A DNA stretch of 64,000 nt from Deroplatys truncata (Eukaryota > Arthropoda > Insecta > Mantodea > Mantidae): contig CM060990.1 in the NCBI GenBank assembly GCA_030765065.1, forward strand, positions 674,404,118 through 674,468,117. The letters run 5' to 3'. Positions 44,208-56,239 of the stretch are shown one piece after another. The position numbers were made by a program, and so were the translations under genes. The first letter of the stretch is position 1. Every line of letters starts with the position of its first letter. A model generated the notes under the pieces. It did no database searches and was not told the DNA's origin. It worked only from the letters and a program-made list of their open reading frames with translations.

Positions 44208-46635
44208 TATAAGTGCAAACGAAACCGAAAATGTAGATTTAATCATTCTGCAATAATATTAAAATGTATGAAATGATATAGTGCGGTGTAAAACATATGC
44301 AAAAAATATAAAATAGACCTTTTGTATAACAATACTAAACGTATATCTCGTCAAAATTTCCCATTTATTCATACATAAATATGTAGCAATGAAATATGTA
44401 ATTATATATAATCTGGGCTCTACTCACGAAGCAATTTTATTCAGTTTACTTCAGATTTTCAGCAAGTGTTACTTAACTACGGAAGAAGTGGACATCTCAA
44501 GAACTTCTTCTTGATATCATACACGTTTTTTAAAGCAATACATGATGGATTTTTATAGAGGAAATGTTACATACTCATGATTCACAAAACTTAATCTTTG
44601 ATTGTAAAAACTTACATTCGGGAAATAATATACCTACAGAAATTAGAGCTGTAAACACGTCATCAATTGATACATTTCAAATAGATGTGACTCAATTACA
44701 TATTCTAGAAAAATTCTCGCTGAGACTTAGGGCACATAGGATCACGAACATGAATTTTTTATTATAAATTATGTTCTATCTGCATTAAAAAGTTTCAACT
44801 GAATTGACTGTAAATTGTGGAGATTAACAACTTTGGTATTAAGTAGGCTAATTTAAAAGCTAACAATTAAACGTGGACTCATAAATATTAGTGCTTAATA
44901 GCATGCATACTTTTGATAATGTTAAGAATTTACGTCTATAAAATGAGTAAAGGAATTAATTTCTAATCTTAAAGCTGCAGGGTACAGTTCCCAAATGTTA
45001 CACGTAGCATTTATATTGCAATGTCATTGTCAGGTCAAAGTTTGAAGTTGATAAGTTAAGAATTACAAATTTTAGGATGTTAACGGATGAACTGTCTTAA
45101 AGATGCCCACCTGTGAAATTTAAAACTCCCACGATTTCAGGTCGGTTTGTTTTGCAAACGTAATACAGCAATCAGGGTTTAGTATATAATATGTACCTAG
45201 ACGAAATTTCAAGCTTATATCTAAGTTAGTTCCAGAAATAATTTACTATTACTTTTTTTACTGTTTTGAAAAATTGCTCCATACGATGCAATTATGTTTT
45301 GAAATAATTAATATTGTATAGTCGTATACCTTATTCATATATAAATAGATTCTAGAGATGAATTTGTAATAATCTAATTAGTTTAAGAGAAAATAAAGGT
45401 TAAATTTGAGAATTCAATTTGTTGCTCAAAAAGTTATAGAATGTGAACACTGTTGTTTAATAACATAATAATCAAGCTTGTAAACAGAATTTCATTTCAC
45501 AATTTTTATACTGTTATTTTCAAGGAGGTATTCAAAACTTTATTACTTTACCTATACCGTAAACTACTTCGCGTGGACAAATTTGAACTATGAAAATGTG
45601 CCGAGAAATGAAAACCCGCGAAAGGAGAGTTTAAAAGTTATAAAGCTAAAATAACATTATTTCTGAGTAAATGTTGTATAAAATGAATTAAATGCATTTA
45701 CAGGCTCTCCGTTATGTTTTTCTGCACCTCTGCAATTAATTTAGTATTTTAAGGTTCCTTAGGCCCCCGTTGAATGGTCATTCACTTTATAAAAGAACAA
45801 TTTATGGCTTGTACTACAATTTTGTAGGAATTTAGGCTCATAGGCAGACATTTAAATCACTATATGACATGCTTTAAAAGGTCCTTAAGCTATAATTCTT
45901 TATATGCAATTGAACCACGTTTATAACAAACATGGAAATTCATGAGATAAACACTAGACAAAAGGTAACATCCAGTATCCCAGTGAATAGCTTTCTTGCT
46001 TCCAGAAAGTGTGTATTATGAGAGCATAAAATATTTAATGTTCTTCCTAATGATCTTAAAGGAAAAGTTGACAATTTTAATGTCTTTAAAACTGCTGTCA
46101 AAGAGTACCTATGATCAAAAGCATATTATTCTGTGCAAGATAACCTGAATGACAAATTATCCTGATGATAATACATATATAGCTCTGTAAGTAGTATTAG
46201 TAAATATAAAATCAATTGCCAATTATATTTGAAGCCTTATCTAGAATTGATGAAGCTATTTTTATGTATGTATACTAAGAACTGACAGTAAATGCTATGC
46301 ATTACAAATCTAACAGAACAAAATGATGAGAAGAACAAAAGGTACAAGCCTAGTGAAAGTTAAAATAATTGTTCTTTTCTATAATTATAATGTTAACCTT
46401 ATAACGGTAGGGAGGTATTAGATTTTGCACGAAATTACGCTTGCTTTGTTTCATTTTGTATATATTGTGTCTTTCTTTTATTTTAAATGTTCTGTATTCT
46501 ATGTTATATTTATGTATGTATGTAACCATATTGTACATTTCTTTATTTTTATTTTTTTAAAGCTCCCTTGTTTTATCCAGTTTATGATACTGTGTTTTTA
46601 CTGTTTTCGTTACTGCTTATCATAGCATTTACACT
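44208..46635 (+). repeat. Repeat module X, copy 3 (full length)
   Basis: Starts TATAAGTGCAAACGAAACCG and runs to the GTTACTGCTTATCATAGC region at about 46620. It is the partner of the inverted copy at 39541-41966. No conserved open frame. Confidence 0.9.
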
Positions 46636-47487
46636 ACACAGAAATTCCCTTGCCTATGGCTAGACTCGAACCCGCGACCCTCAGCTTGGCCGAGCGCCGG
46701 AGCTATACACTCCAGCGTCCGCAGCTACGAGGGCCAGCAAACCCTAATGAGTTCAACCCATCCGGAATGTACCTATTATTTGATAAACTGCATGACTTAG
46801 CTTTCTTCCGGGAATAAAGATTATCCAGTTTCTTCTGATATAGGTACCTTTTATGATTAAATTTCCAAATTTCTTTTTCTCTAATAAGTGTCAACGTAAG
46901 CGTAAAGGTAAAGGGTATGTACGTGCGATGTAGGGGTCTGCGGAACCAGAGCAGAGCACCGCACGCAGGCCAGTCAGCCCATTGTGCTTCTTACGTGACC
47001 CCTGGGAGGGAAGGATGAGGGAAGAGGCCCGAAGGGCGACTAGATACGGTTGAAAATGGGAGCAATCATGGAGGGGTTCCTAGCGTTTCCAGATAGAGCG
47101 CATCCGCCGCGCGCTCCGTGCCCACAAGCCACCAACCTCCAGGGTCCCACTGAGCAGAGCCCCATAATGAGGAGGGACCTAACTAAGCGATACCGCAGTA
47201 ACGCCAGGGAAGAAAACTTTACAGAGCGCAAGTCACCGCCCAGTCGCAACATGCAGAACACCGCCGTCTGGTCCTACAACCCTGAAACAGTTGATAAGGA
47301 AGATGATGTGTACAGAAAATGACAGGAAAGAGATCGGTAGAATATGGACCACGCAAGCATTCTCCTGGCGAACAGGGGAAACAAAAACAACAACAACAAA
47401 GATGGGCTAGAGTGGACAGTCGCCGGGTAGCGATTCCGGTACCTCCTGAATGCGGGGTACAGATGAAACCGCCTGAGCCATCCCCCT
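46636..47487 (+). repeat. Repeat module Z, copy 3
   Basis: Contains on the minus strand a tRNA-like head (plus-strand GACTCGAACCCGCGACC at about 46664) and a second tRNA-like piece at 47410-47487 (minus strand TGGCTCAGGCGG). The GC-rich body matches Z1 and Z2. It is followed directly by module Y. Confidence 0.8.
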
Positions 47488-47690
47488 CGGTCCTAATAAG
47501 CGTTCTTTATTATCTCGTTTTATTGAAAATGCTCCTTACGATGTAGTTTTTTTTTAACACAAGTGTGTAAACGGTGACTTAAAAACCCAATTTGTGCTGT
47601 TTTGTGTAGCAGAGTATGACATTAATTAAATGATTTCAATTCCAATTATTGAAATAGCGATCGAGAATGTGTTCGTCTTCTTCGTTTCTA
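47488..47690 (+). repeat. Repeat module Y, copy 3 (5' fragment)
   Basis: CGTTCTTTATTATCTCGTTT and the following 150 bases match the start of the other Y copies, then similarity ends. Confidence 0.8.
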
Positions 47691-48043
47691 ACGCTCCCCA
47701 TATGGCCTATGACCTTCGGCCCTCTAAGCAATTACTGGAAGCATTTCTGAGGTGGAGGCATCCACGGCCGAATCCCTTGCCTCCAATGGAAGGGTGATGA
47801 TGAGGATGGCGGAGGAATGAGAGGACCTACAGTTTTTACCGTCGCTTCCGAAGCACGTTGGTGGTTGGGGATATTTCATATAACGATGAAGAATGTTATA
47901 TTGAAATTTTGCCCTTCCATGGAAAAAATGATATAAATTTCTTAAAATCCAGCAAACAAAATGATTATATTTTTAAGGGTAGGAAGAGGGGAGCAAGTTG
48001 GCTACAGAGACAGGTTGGCACATGGCTCTTACTTCAACTCTTA
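47691..48043 (+). other. Unassigned segment, possible transposase tail
   Basis: A 47858-48040 open frame starts MVVGDISYNDEECYIEILPF. Its EECYIEILPF plus a following NDYIF faintly resembles the C-terminus of some pogo-like transposases, and GGGGAGCAAGTTGGC at about 47988 resembles a Tigger terminus. Too weak for a firm call. Confidence 0.3.
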
Positions 48044-49216
48044 TGCCCGGTTGCAGGAAAGCAAATCAAATCACCTCTGATTGACAATCAGTTAATCTCT
48101 AATCAATTTGATTTTTCGTTGGGTTGCATAAACGCTAATCACCAATCAGTGAATGTTCATCAACTGATTGCCGAAAGTGATGTGGCAACAGTGCGTTTTG
48201 GTAACCACAGCTAGCAGACGAAGCTCAGCTGTTTGGTGTTCTGTGCTGTAAGCTTCGCAAGCGAGAGTTGTTCTTGTTCAACTGAAATAAAATGTATCGT
48301 CCAAAAGCCAGCAGGGGCACTATTTTTTCTACCAATGATAAGGCCCTTCTTCTAAATATTGTGGAAAGTTATTTAGACACCATTGAAAGTAAAAATACGC
48401 AAGAGTCCTTACTTAACCTAAATCTCTGTTCAAGTTCTCTATCGTTGTAGCTAACGAACAATTGTTATCTCTCTCTGAAGTGCCTTCTTCTTAATATTAG
48501 ATTCTCGTATTCTCCGAAGAGCTGTTCATCAGAAGAATCCATTTTCTTGGCTTTACAGTACAGTTAAACGTAACCAAAAGCAAACTACTCGGAACTAATG
48601 TCAATATACGGCAAGCACGTTTCATGGTTTTCGGTTCGCAACGTTGCCGACAATTCGGCAAGTTTACTGATTATTCTGGGAGGTTAGTTTACCGTCCTAT
48701 TTTGCTGTGCTGTTAAATTAAACTTCTCATTAGAAACAAAAAGAAAAAAAACCTTTAAAATGTTAACACAATGAACGCTGTTTCCTCCGTTATACACGGC
48801 ATTTTTAGGTTAGTTTATTGGTATGCATTTTTTTTATGGTTTCTTAACCATAATAATTTTATAATGTAATGTTGAATATTCATGACAAAAATATATAGTA
48901 CAATATCAATATTTATATTTATACCGTTGAGGAAGGCAACAATCTGTAGTAGAATTATTTGAATAATAATTCCACATGCCAGGCATTAGCAAAAGTTAAC
49001 GGAATTATAGGTTAGTTTTGAGCATTTCGATCGCCGAATGCGCTCTTGATTGGCAATCAAGCCAATAACCAGCAAAAATCTGCTGATCAAATCTGACGAG
49101 AGAATAATCTCCAATCAAACACTGATTGGCCTTTCTGCAACAGAAATTTTACTGATCGCCAATCAAAGCTGCCTTAATCGCGGATCAGTTTTGATTTGCT
49201 TTCCTGCAACCGGCCA
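48044..49216 (+). mobile_element. PIF/Harbinger-like element, internally deleted, TTA target duplication
   Basis: Ends are inverted repeats: TGCCCGGTTGCAGGAAAGC at 48044 and the complement of TGGCCGGTTGCAGGAAAGC ending at 49216, both continuing with AAATCAAA. TTA stands immediately outside both ends (48041-48043 and 49217-49219), the target duplication of PIF/Harbinger transposons. The body holds subterminal TGATTGGC/GCCAATCA-type motifs on both sides and one short gene remnant (48292-48450). No DDE transposase remains in the 1173 bases. Confidence 0.85.
48292..48450 (+). pseudogene. Myb/SANT-like DNA-binding fragment of the Harbinger-like element
   Basis: 52 codons from ATG: MYRPKASRGTIFSTNDKALL, then NIVESYLDTIESKNTQ, and a TAG shortly after. 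The first helix of the zeste-type Myb/SANT domain found in Harbinger-associated proteins has this pattern (F-x-x-x-[DE]-K-x-x-LL-x-x-V-E-x-Y-x-x-x-I-E-x-K-x-T). The rest of the domain, including the later tryptophans, is lost, so the product would be inactive. Confidence 0.55.
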
Positions 49217-49219
49217 TTA

Positions 49220-50033
49220 GTCAACAGATTGTAGCCAAATGCAGACATGCTGTTCCTTGTCTCCAAATGCGACGTCCCACGGCAGCCACAATCCTTTATC
49301 ACAAGTGTCAGTGGAAGGAAGCTATTTCCCGCGAGGTTAGTAAATATTCAATTCATGGGGAATTGATTTTGTTCTTGGTTACATATCCAATATTAAATAG
49401 CTTCTAAAATAATTTGTTTGAAAGCGCTTCTAAATGGCTTTATTCCTTGGTGTTTTAAGTACTTTAATTCCTTATTCTTGATAGCTACATATATTTGGCT
49501 TCCATTAAAGCAAGTGGACCAGGGGCAAGTTGGCGCAACCAAAAGGGGCAGGTTAGTATAATAATAGGAACAGTCAATTTGTGTGTTTAAATCGTTTTTC
49601 GGACATTTCCGATGAATTCGTGCACAGTATTTCATTTTATTATTGCCATTTAAGTGTTAAATTAACCTGCGACGTTATATCTTAATTTAAGGACATGTTG
49701 GTATGTTTAAAAAACGATACCCTATGTTAGGTGATTGTACTATGATAAATCTTAATTATATATCTGAAGTGTTCTTATTAACTTGATTGTGGTATTTGTT
49801 TTTAAAATATTGTTTAAAACGCATGTCTTTCTTTCAAATAACATGCAGCAAACGTACCCCACATCCTATGCCAACCTGCCTCGTAGGTGGGATGAGTTAA
49901 CTCACTACGCAACGGTTTGAAAAGCTAAAAAAACTAACTTTAAGTGGCAGTAAAATAATGACATAATTATTAAAGATACTGTTAAAGAAATTTATAGAAC
50001 AGTACCATGTCAGGATTAGCTTAAATGTTGCTC
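49220..50033. other. Unassigned sequence with Tigger-like end motif
   Basis: No gene recognised. CAGGGGCAAGTTGGCGC at about 49520 and the complement-type CCAACTTGCCCCC at about 50411 resemble the GGGGCAAGTTGAC terminus at 63030 and may bound an old Tigger-related insertion. Weak evidence. Confidence 0.35.
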
Positions 50034-50373
50034 TTATGTAGGACTTACACCCCCAGGACTTACAAGCGGGTGCCTGGGGTCAGAGGCCCGTCGAGGAGCA
50101 GACACTCATGGATCAGACAGAGCATCCAGGATGGGTGATCAGCCCGATGCCTGCTATGGGATGAAGGAAGTAGATGAAACGAAATGTTGGTGAAATGGAT
50201 GAAACGAAAGGTGATGATGGAGCAGTTGGTGGAATGAATGGCAGGGGAAACCGGAGAACCCGGAGAAAACCCGCCCAGAAGCCGCTTCGTCCACCGCAAA
50301 TCCCACATGCAGGTCCCTGAGATTGAACCCGGGCCGCCTCGGTGGTAGGCGAGCGGTGTAACCACGGCGCCGC
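50034..50373 (-). mobile_element. tRNA-headed SINE (family A), independent copy
   Basis: Clear copy of the SINE at 12199-12571, with small changes and a partly damaged head: box A now reads through GGTTACACCGC on the minus strand, the GAGTGG portion being lost. It lies outside the satellite, so this is an independent insertion. The GAAT tail is absent or lost. Confidence 0.88.
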
Positions 50374-50874
50374 AGTAATAGAAATAAAGTAATAAAACTT
50401 AAAGTTTATGCCAACTTGCCCCCTCTCACGTACCTACTCATTACCGAAATTACAACCAAAAGGTAAATACAGGGCACTTTCTCTTCCAAAAAAAAGTTTT
50501 AAGCAGAAAAATCAAGAAATATTGCAGAATCATTATCTATCTGTGGTTTTTTTTTTCGTCTTCTGACTATTTACATGTCTAAATGTTATAATTGTCTAAA
50601 TGCGCGTATACAGTTGTGCACAAATAGTGTATGAAATATTAAATTTTGATTTTCTTGTAATCTGGTTTTCTTATCCTTCATCAGTTGCAAATATTTCACA
50701 AGATTATGGTCCATATTTTATGTAATATCAATTATGTATATAAATATGTAAACAAAATAGGCCAAATATCTAGCAAATAAATATGTAATGTAGCAATTAT
50801 ATAAATTTAAACGTTATATTTCTTTGTTAGAAAATAGAAGTTTACAGGTAGTCAAGTTGAGATTACTATATTAA
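50374..50874. other. AT-rich sequence, nothing recognised
   Basis: No gene or repeat identified, apart from the possible Tigger-type end at about 50411. Confidence 0.5.
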
Positions 50875-51500
50875 TTTTTATCAGTTCACTTCTACTACTA
50901 AGCATTGCAAGACCAGTATCTGTGAGAAATGTTTAATTCACGTACCTGAACTTTATTCCAAGATATTACCTGTAACCGTTGCCACTAACACTGTAAATTC
51001 ACTATTATAAAATGTAGCCTGCCGCTGCAACTCTACAAGTATTATCTGTTTCTTTGAAGAAACCTGTTGTTTATTCCTAATATGAAATGTTGTTGAGTAT
51101 TTATCACAAGTTTGGCAGAGGGCGTTTTATATCTGTTGTGAAAGCACTGTGAATCAAAAGTGTGTTTTCATCTTTGACGACGCTACTAATGCCATGGTTA
51201 ACTTAAACACAATGGACTGCTACAGTTTGTGATGCGATTTGACAACAAAGAAAAGCGTTTAAAACAAGTCATTGTTGTGGGCATCAAACTTTGTAATTGA
51301 GTTCCATATAACGGAAATGTCGAGGACTGATAACAATGCATTAGTAGCACTATAATAATACCTTCAAATTGTGTTCCCTTTGTTGCTATGTAACAACAAT
51401 GTACGAGTAGAACAAACACACAAAACTGTTCAAATTATATTTCCTTCCTTACTATGATATTCTATAAGTAATAGTAAGAATAGTAATAATAATAAAAATA
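50875..51500 (+). repeat. Repeat module Y, copy 4, with a 150-base insertion
   Basis: Aligns with the other Y copies from AAGCATTGCAAGACCAG onward. About 150 bases near 50985-51130 are absent from Y1 and Y2, interrupting the sequence between TAACCGTTG and CTGTTGTGAAAGC. The end is an AAT-rich run, directly followed by module X with no mariner between. Confidence 0.82.
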
Positions 51501-51502
51501 TA

Positions 51503-52610
51503 AGTGCAAATGAAACCGAAAACGTATAATAATACTGCAATAATATTAAAATATCTTAAATTATGTAGTGCGTATAAAACATATGTAGAAAATATAAAAT
51601 ATACCTTATGTATAACGTTTCTAAATCTTTATCTCGTTAAAATTTCCTATTTATTCATATATAAATATGTAGCAATGAAATATGTAATTACATATAATCT
51701 GGGCTCTACTCACGAAGCAATTTTATTCAGTTTACCTCAGATTTTCAGCAAGTGTTATTTAACTACGGCAGAAGAAGACATCTCAAGAACTTTTTCTTGA
51801 TATCATGCACGTTTTTTAAAGCAATACATTATCGATTTGTATAGAGTAAGTGTTACATACTCTATTATTTTTCACAAAAGAGTTTTTAATGTTCCACGAA
51901 GCAATCAGGGTTTAGTATATAATATGCAGATGAAATTTCATGCTTAATTCTAAATCAATTCCAGAGATAATTTACTATTACTTTGTTTTACTGTTTTGAA
52001 AAATTGCTCCATACGATGTAGATAATCATGTTTTGAAACAATTAATATTTTATAGCCAAACTCTTTATTAATATATAAATAGATTATAGCGATGAATTTG
52101 TAATTATCTTATTAGTTAAATAAATGTTAAATATGAGATTTAATTTTTTGCTTAAAATGTATACAATATGGACACTGTTGTTTAATAACATCAGAACCAA
52201 TCATGTTAACAAAATTTCATCTCGACATTTTTATACCGTTATATACAAGGAGGGATTCTTAAGTTTATTGATTTATACCGAAAACTACGTCGCGTGGAAC
52301 AATTAGAAAATGAGAATGTGCGATAAATGAAAATTATAATGCTAAAGTAACACTATTTCTGAGTAAATGTTGTATAGGATGCATTTAGTTCATCTACAGG
52401 CTCTCCTTTATATTTTTCTGCTCCTCTGCAATTAATTTAGTATTTTAAGGTTCCTTTGGCGTCCGTTGAATGGTTCGTTCACGTTTATAAAAGGAACAAT
52501 TTATAGCTTTTGCCACAATTTTGAAGGAATTTAGGCTCATAGGCAAACATTTAAATCAATATATGACATGCTATAAAAGGTCCTTAAGCTATAATATACT
52601 AAAGTAGAAG
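51503..52610 (+). repeat. Repeat module X, copy 4 (internally deleted)
   Basis: Starts AAGTGCAAATGAAACCG and follows X3, but skips about 550 bases around 51905, where the sequence jumps from AATGTTCCACGAAG to CAATCAGGGTTTAG. It continues to CTTAAGCTATAAT near 52595. Confidence 0.82.
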
Positions 52611-52627
52611 ACTAAATACACTAAAAT

Positions 52628-52628
<1 letters not shown>

Positions 52629-52673
<45 letters not shown>
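52629..52673. repeat. (TA)n microsatellite
   Basis: About 22 TA dinucleotides. Confidence 0.98.
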
Positions 52674-52675
<2 letters not shown>

Positions 52676-52779
52676 TTGTTGTCAATTTTTGGCCGTTTTT
52701 CACACATGTGTTTTCTTAATAAGAAGAAAGTAAAATGGAAAAGATAAATTATGAAAGGGCACCATGAGAGCTCGTTTTG

Positions 52780-53402
52780 TATTTTGTTATACCGATGTTA
52801 CATTTTTGGGCTTTTAAATGTCCTTTTAAAAACCCAGGCCTCAGAGGCCTCTTTATCATGCTTGAAGTCCTTTTGCGTGCCGCAAATCTACGGCACGGGA
52901 CCACCGGCTTTAACTCCCTTCCCAAGAAAGCCATGCTAAGGATTTTTACGACCGAAAAAATCCATGCACCATTAATGCTTATTTCCTACTTAATTATTAA
53001 TGGTTATTTCATTCAAATCACAATTAAATTAAAGTTAATATTATAATTCCTATAAATATTAACTTCTCATTAAATTCATAGGAAACTTTAATAAATCTGT
53101 AACCCCAGGGCACATTCAAACAGAATGATATTGCCTATTTGCCTACGCCATTGTACGTTCCTGCCCTCCTCCGGGACTGAACCCGCAACCTCGGAAACTT
53201 GAAGCTAGTATCATAGAGTGATCCTCGAGTACTGCTAAGCTTAGAGTTATTTGACTTGGCCTTATGAAGGTAAGGAAAAATGCCGTTGGAGAGGGCAAAC
53301 CCTCCCCTCCCGGGTTCGATTCCCGGCTGGGGTGGGAATTATTCCCTATCCTCCCCCAGAGTCTGGAAGTATGAATGAGAGTGTGAATGTGTGTGTGTGT
53401 GT
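52780..53402 (+). repeat. SINE-like composite with box B and (TG)n tail
   Basis: TTGTATTTTGTTATACCGATG at about 52779 and GCTAAGCTTAGAGTTATTTG at 53236 match pieces of 23565-23720. A strong T-arm/box B, CCCGGGTTCGATTCCCGGC, follows at about 53311-53329, then GGGGTGGGAATTATTCCC and a TG run at about 53391-53402. It looks like a tRNA-derived retroposon. No complete tRNA cloverleaf is present. Confidence 0.55.
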
Positions 53403-53479
53403 GATCTAATGATTAAAAAAACCAAAAGTGCAAGAAACCCAACGACAAGTGAATACGCGTTAACACCATTGCTTTAGGC

Positions 53480-53770
53480 AATATATGGTTAAAGGCAGAG
53501 TACAACTGGAACTTTAAGAAAAATAAAATCTGTATCTTGAATTCTCTGGAAATAGCCTGCAAAGTCCTCTTTATTCGGCAGGAGTTTTGTATAATCTTGT
53601 ATAATTGGTAAACGTTAGCGATAGACGAAAACATACCACACAAAAAATGTAGATAGATCTCTTTACAACACACAATTCACTTAAAATGTTTTCTGTGGCA
53701 TAACCCATTTCTGAGATATCCATTATCAAAGATTCGAATTTTTCAATACCTGTCATTCTTTTAAAGTCTT
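53480..53770 (+). repeat. Interspersed repeat W, copy 1
   Basis: Aligns with 61150-61370: TCCTCTTTATTCGGC, TATAATTGGTAAACG, AAAAAATGTAGA, TCTTTACAACACACAATTC and TTCTGTGGC, each with changes. Class unknown; no gene. Confidence 0.6.
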
Positions 53771-56099
53771 ATCGATTTCAATTGTTTCTCACGATGTCAT
53801 AGAAACGGTATGGATATTGTCACCTCATTGCAGTACACGTGTGGCTCATGGATAATGACAACAATGCTGCCACCGCTTCTGTGTAATAACGTATTCTGCT
53901 GATATTTCACCTAATTTACAACAATGTGTTCGTGGCTCAAGGACAGTGACAACAATGTTGCCACTGCTTCAGTGTAATAACGTATTTGTGCGATAATGTG
54001 TTTGCCCTAAAAGAAAAGCATTTTCACTGGGTATGAATCAACATGCAGGTTTGGTTAACTTAGTACAATAAGTGTGCTTTAATGCAATATAACGAAGAAA
54101 AATTGTATGTGTTTGAAATAACAGCGCCGCACCGCGAATTTCGTATTACAATGTTATCTTCCGCGCCTTCATTTCCTACGGTTGGCAACGCTGCTAGCAG
54201 AAGACAGGCCGCTATTATGCAGGATAATCTGAACATATCATAATATTCGCTTATTTAACCAACACGCAGTTCCAGCCTACTAGTATGACTGACAAACGCT
54301 ATACTTTAAATATCCCGTAGCACCAAATACCATTTATTTTAGCAAATTTATGAGGATTTGCGTAAAAACCCAGTCGCAGGCCCCCTTTTTCCTGATCATG
54401 AATATTGGCTTTTCCTACGATCCGTTCCATTTACACTTACGGTCCATTCCGCGCCTACCGTAATTCGACACATCCGTTGCTGCATGTAACATAATTCTCC
54501 ATACTGCCAAAATACAGATCATTCTAATGTTATTAATCGCTACAACGTTGGTATGATTTAGCGAGGTGACAGGGAGAGGATGGCAGCAACGTTACCATTA
54601 TTTGCACATAAAATGTAAATCACTTTAGAACACAAATTATTATAAACAACCTTTTTTTATGAAATCAGACATCTGTTATTATTGGTTTGAATTTTTTTAT
54701 ATTCTCTTGCCATTTTATAAAGTGCTATCGCCATTTAGTTATCGTTGTTCTTTTTTAATTATGTCCTGAACATGCAAAGAGAACGGAATGCAACCAGCTC
54801 TTAAAATATTTGACTATCGCTTAAAGCTTACCATATTCCCGTTGTATCTACAAGAAAATTAGCAATAAGTGTTTGCAAATGTTTACCTCCTTGTCATCTT
54901 ATAAAAGAGCATGGAATTTATAAACATTTACTAACGCAATAATCGCTTATAAAAATTTTACCATCATTTTGGCTTCCTGTATCTCGTTTGTGCCAACAAT
55001 GAAAAGTGAAATAAAACAAATTCTGCAAACGCTTGTTTCGATCAACATGCAGTTAGTAGAAAGAAAAGGAAAAGCTTTTGTAAGAATGGTTTGCACAGCT
55101 GTTTTACTTATGACAGTAAACCTGCGCCTCTTGGATTAATTAAATTATATCACAACACAATAAATGTTCAACGTTCAGGGAAGAAAGAACATAACGATCT
55201 CAGAACCCAATCAGATATTGAACATAAGTATAATTTAATGAAGACAACGTTTTAAATGAATTCTCTATTTTGCCTTTAGTTAACTTTCCCTTGCTTGTTA
55301 TACACACAACGTTTCATGGTGATCGCGAGTTAAAGAAATGCAAAGACCAACGGCCAGACGGACGGACGAGTTCCTCTTAGTTATGTTTGTGTCTACATAT
55401 TGAAAACTCTAACAACTTATTATAGTATCTGTAGTTGAAACTTACAGTAAAAGATGTTGGTGAATTCCGAAGACAAAATCACTTGTGAACCCAGACACCT
55501 TGTGACACCTTTGAACACTCCACAAACTGCAATGAACGCACCGCTTTCTTGTCCACAGCGCAGTACACAGCGCTCTGGTGTCGTAACGGCGAAGTTTTAC
55601 CCCTCCATTCGCATAGTTTTTAAGGCAAGGGAGGGGAATAAGACATACAGATAATCCTTTTTCACTATAAGCTAAAAGGAGAAGTAAACAAAATTAAATA
55701 TATCATTGCACCGAGCACATGGCAGCACTACGTGGAGGATGACGGGAACTAAGTACCCATGAGAGGAAATTGATTCAGACAGAATGCGAATACAATATAT
55801 TGCGCAACTTGGGAATCATTAGCTTTTAAACATTGTTTCACCTGAACAGTTCGGCATCTGTGATTAAAGATACTGGATTAAACTGTTCTTACCTTCAGGC
55901 TTTAGAAATCATTCATTTAATGACTAATAATCAGTATACCACCTTTGCTTTAACATTTTATGAGTCAAGCTAAAAAAAAATCGTTAGCACTATAGGTTAA
56001 AACATAACAGTAAACAAACGCGACCCAAGCAGTTCGAGTAACAATTTTGCATCACTAACACATTGTTGCTAAACAATGGCCAACCATATTCATTGTCGT
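53771..56099. other. Long stretch without recognised genes
   Basis: AT-rich. A partial internal duplication is visible near 53850-53990 (GTGTAATAACGTATT twice, with GACAACAATG(C/T)TGCCAC before each, about 90 bases apart). Open frames are short. Nothing else recognised. Confidence 0.5.
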
Positions 56100-56239
56100 T
56101 TAAAGGTGGGTACTTTTCACAGAATTTGTCTTTTGACTAATCTTGTCTTATAGTATGCCCGTAGAAAATGCTTGTAAAATCAAAAGGAAAGCGAATAAAT
56201 TACCTTAGGAGTGAGTTTAGAACATGATGTGGTATTTTG

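Larger units (their letters stand above)
38905..47290. repeat. Large imperfect inverted repeat, arms about 3.2 kb
   Basis: The left arm (38905-42134: Z, X, mariner right end) is the reverse complement of the right arm (44045-47290: mariner right end, X, Z). The loop is about 1.9 kb and contains another Z and Y plus most of a mariner element. Divergence between arms is visible, mostly single-base changes, so this is not an assembly echo. Confidence 0.88.

Noticed and set aside
53305-53335. Strong T-arm CCCGGGTTCGATTCCCGGC
   Set aside because: No D-arm, anticodon arm or acceptor stem surrounds it; it is part of a SINE-like fragment.
55454-55654. 66-codon open frame
   Set aside because: No recognisable domain, no splice context and ordinary for sequence of this composition.
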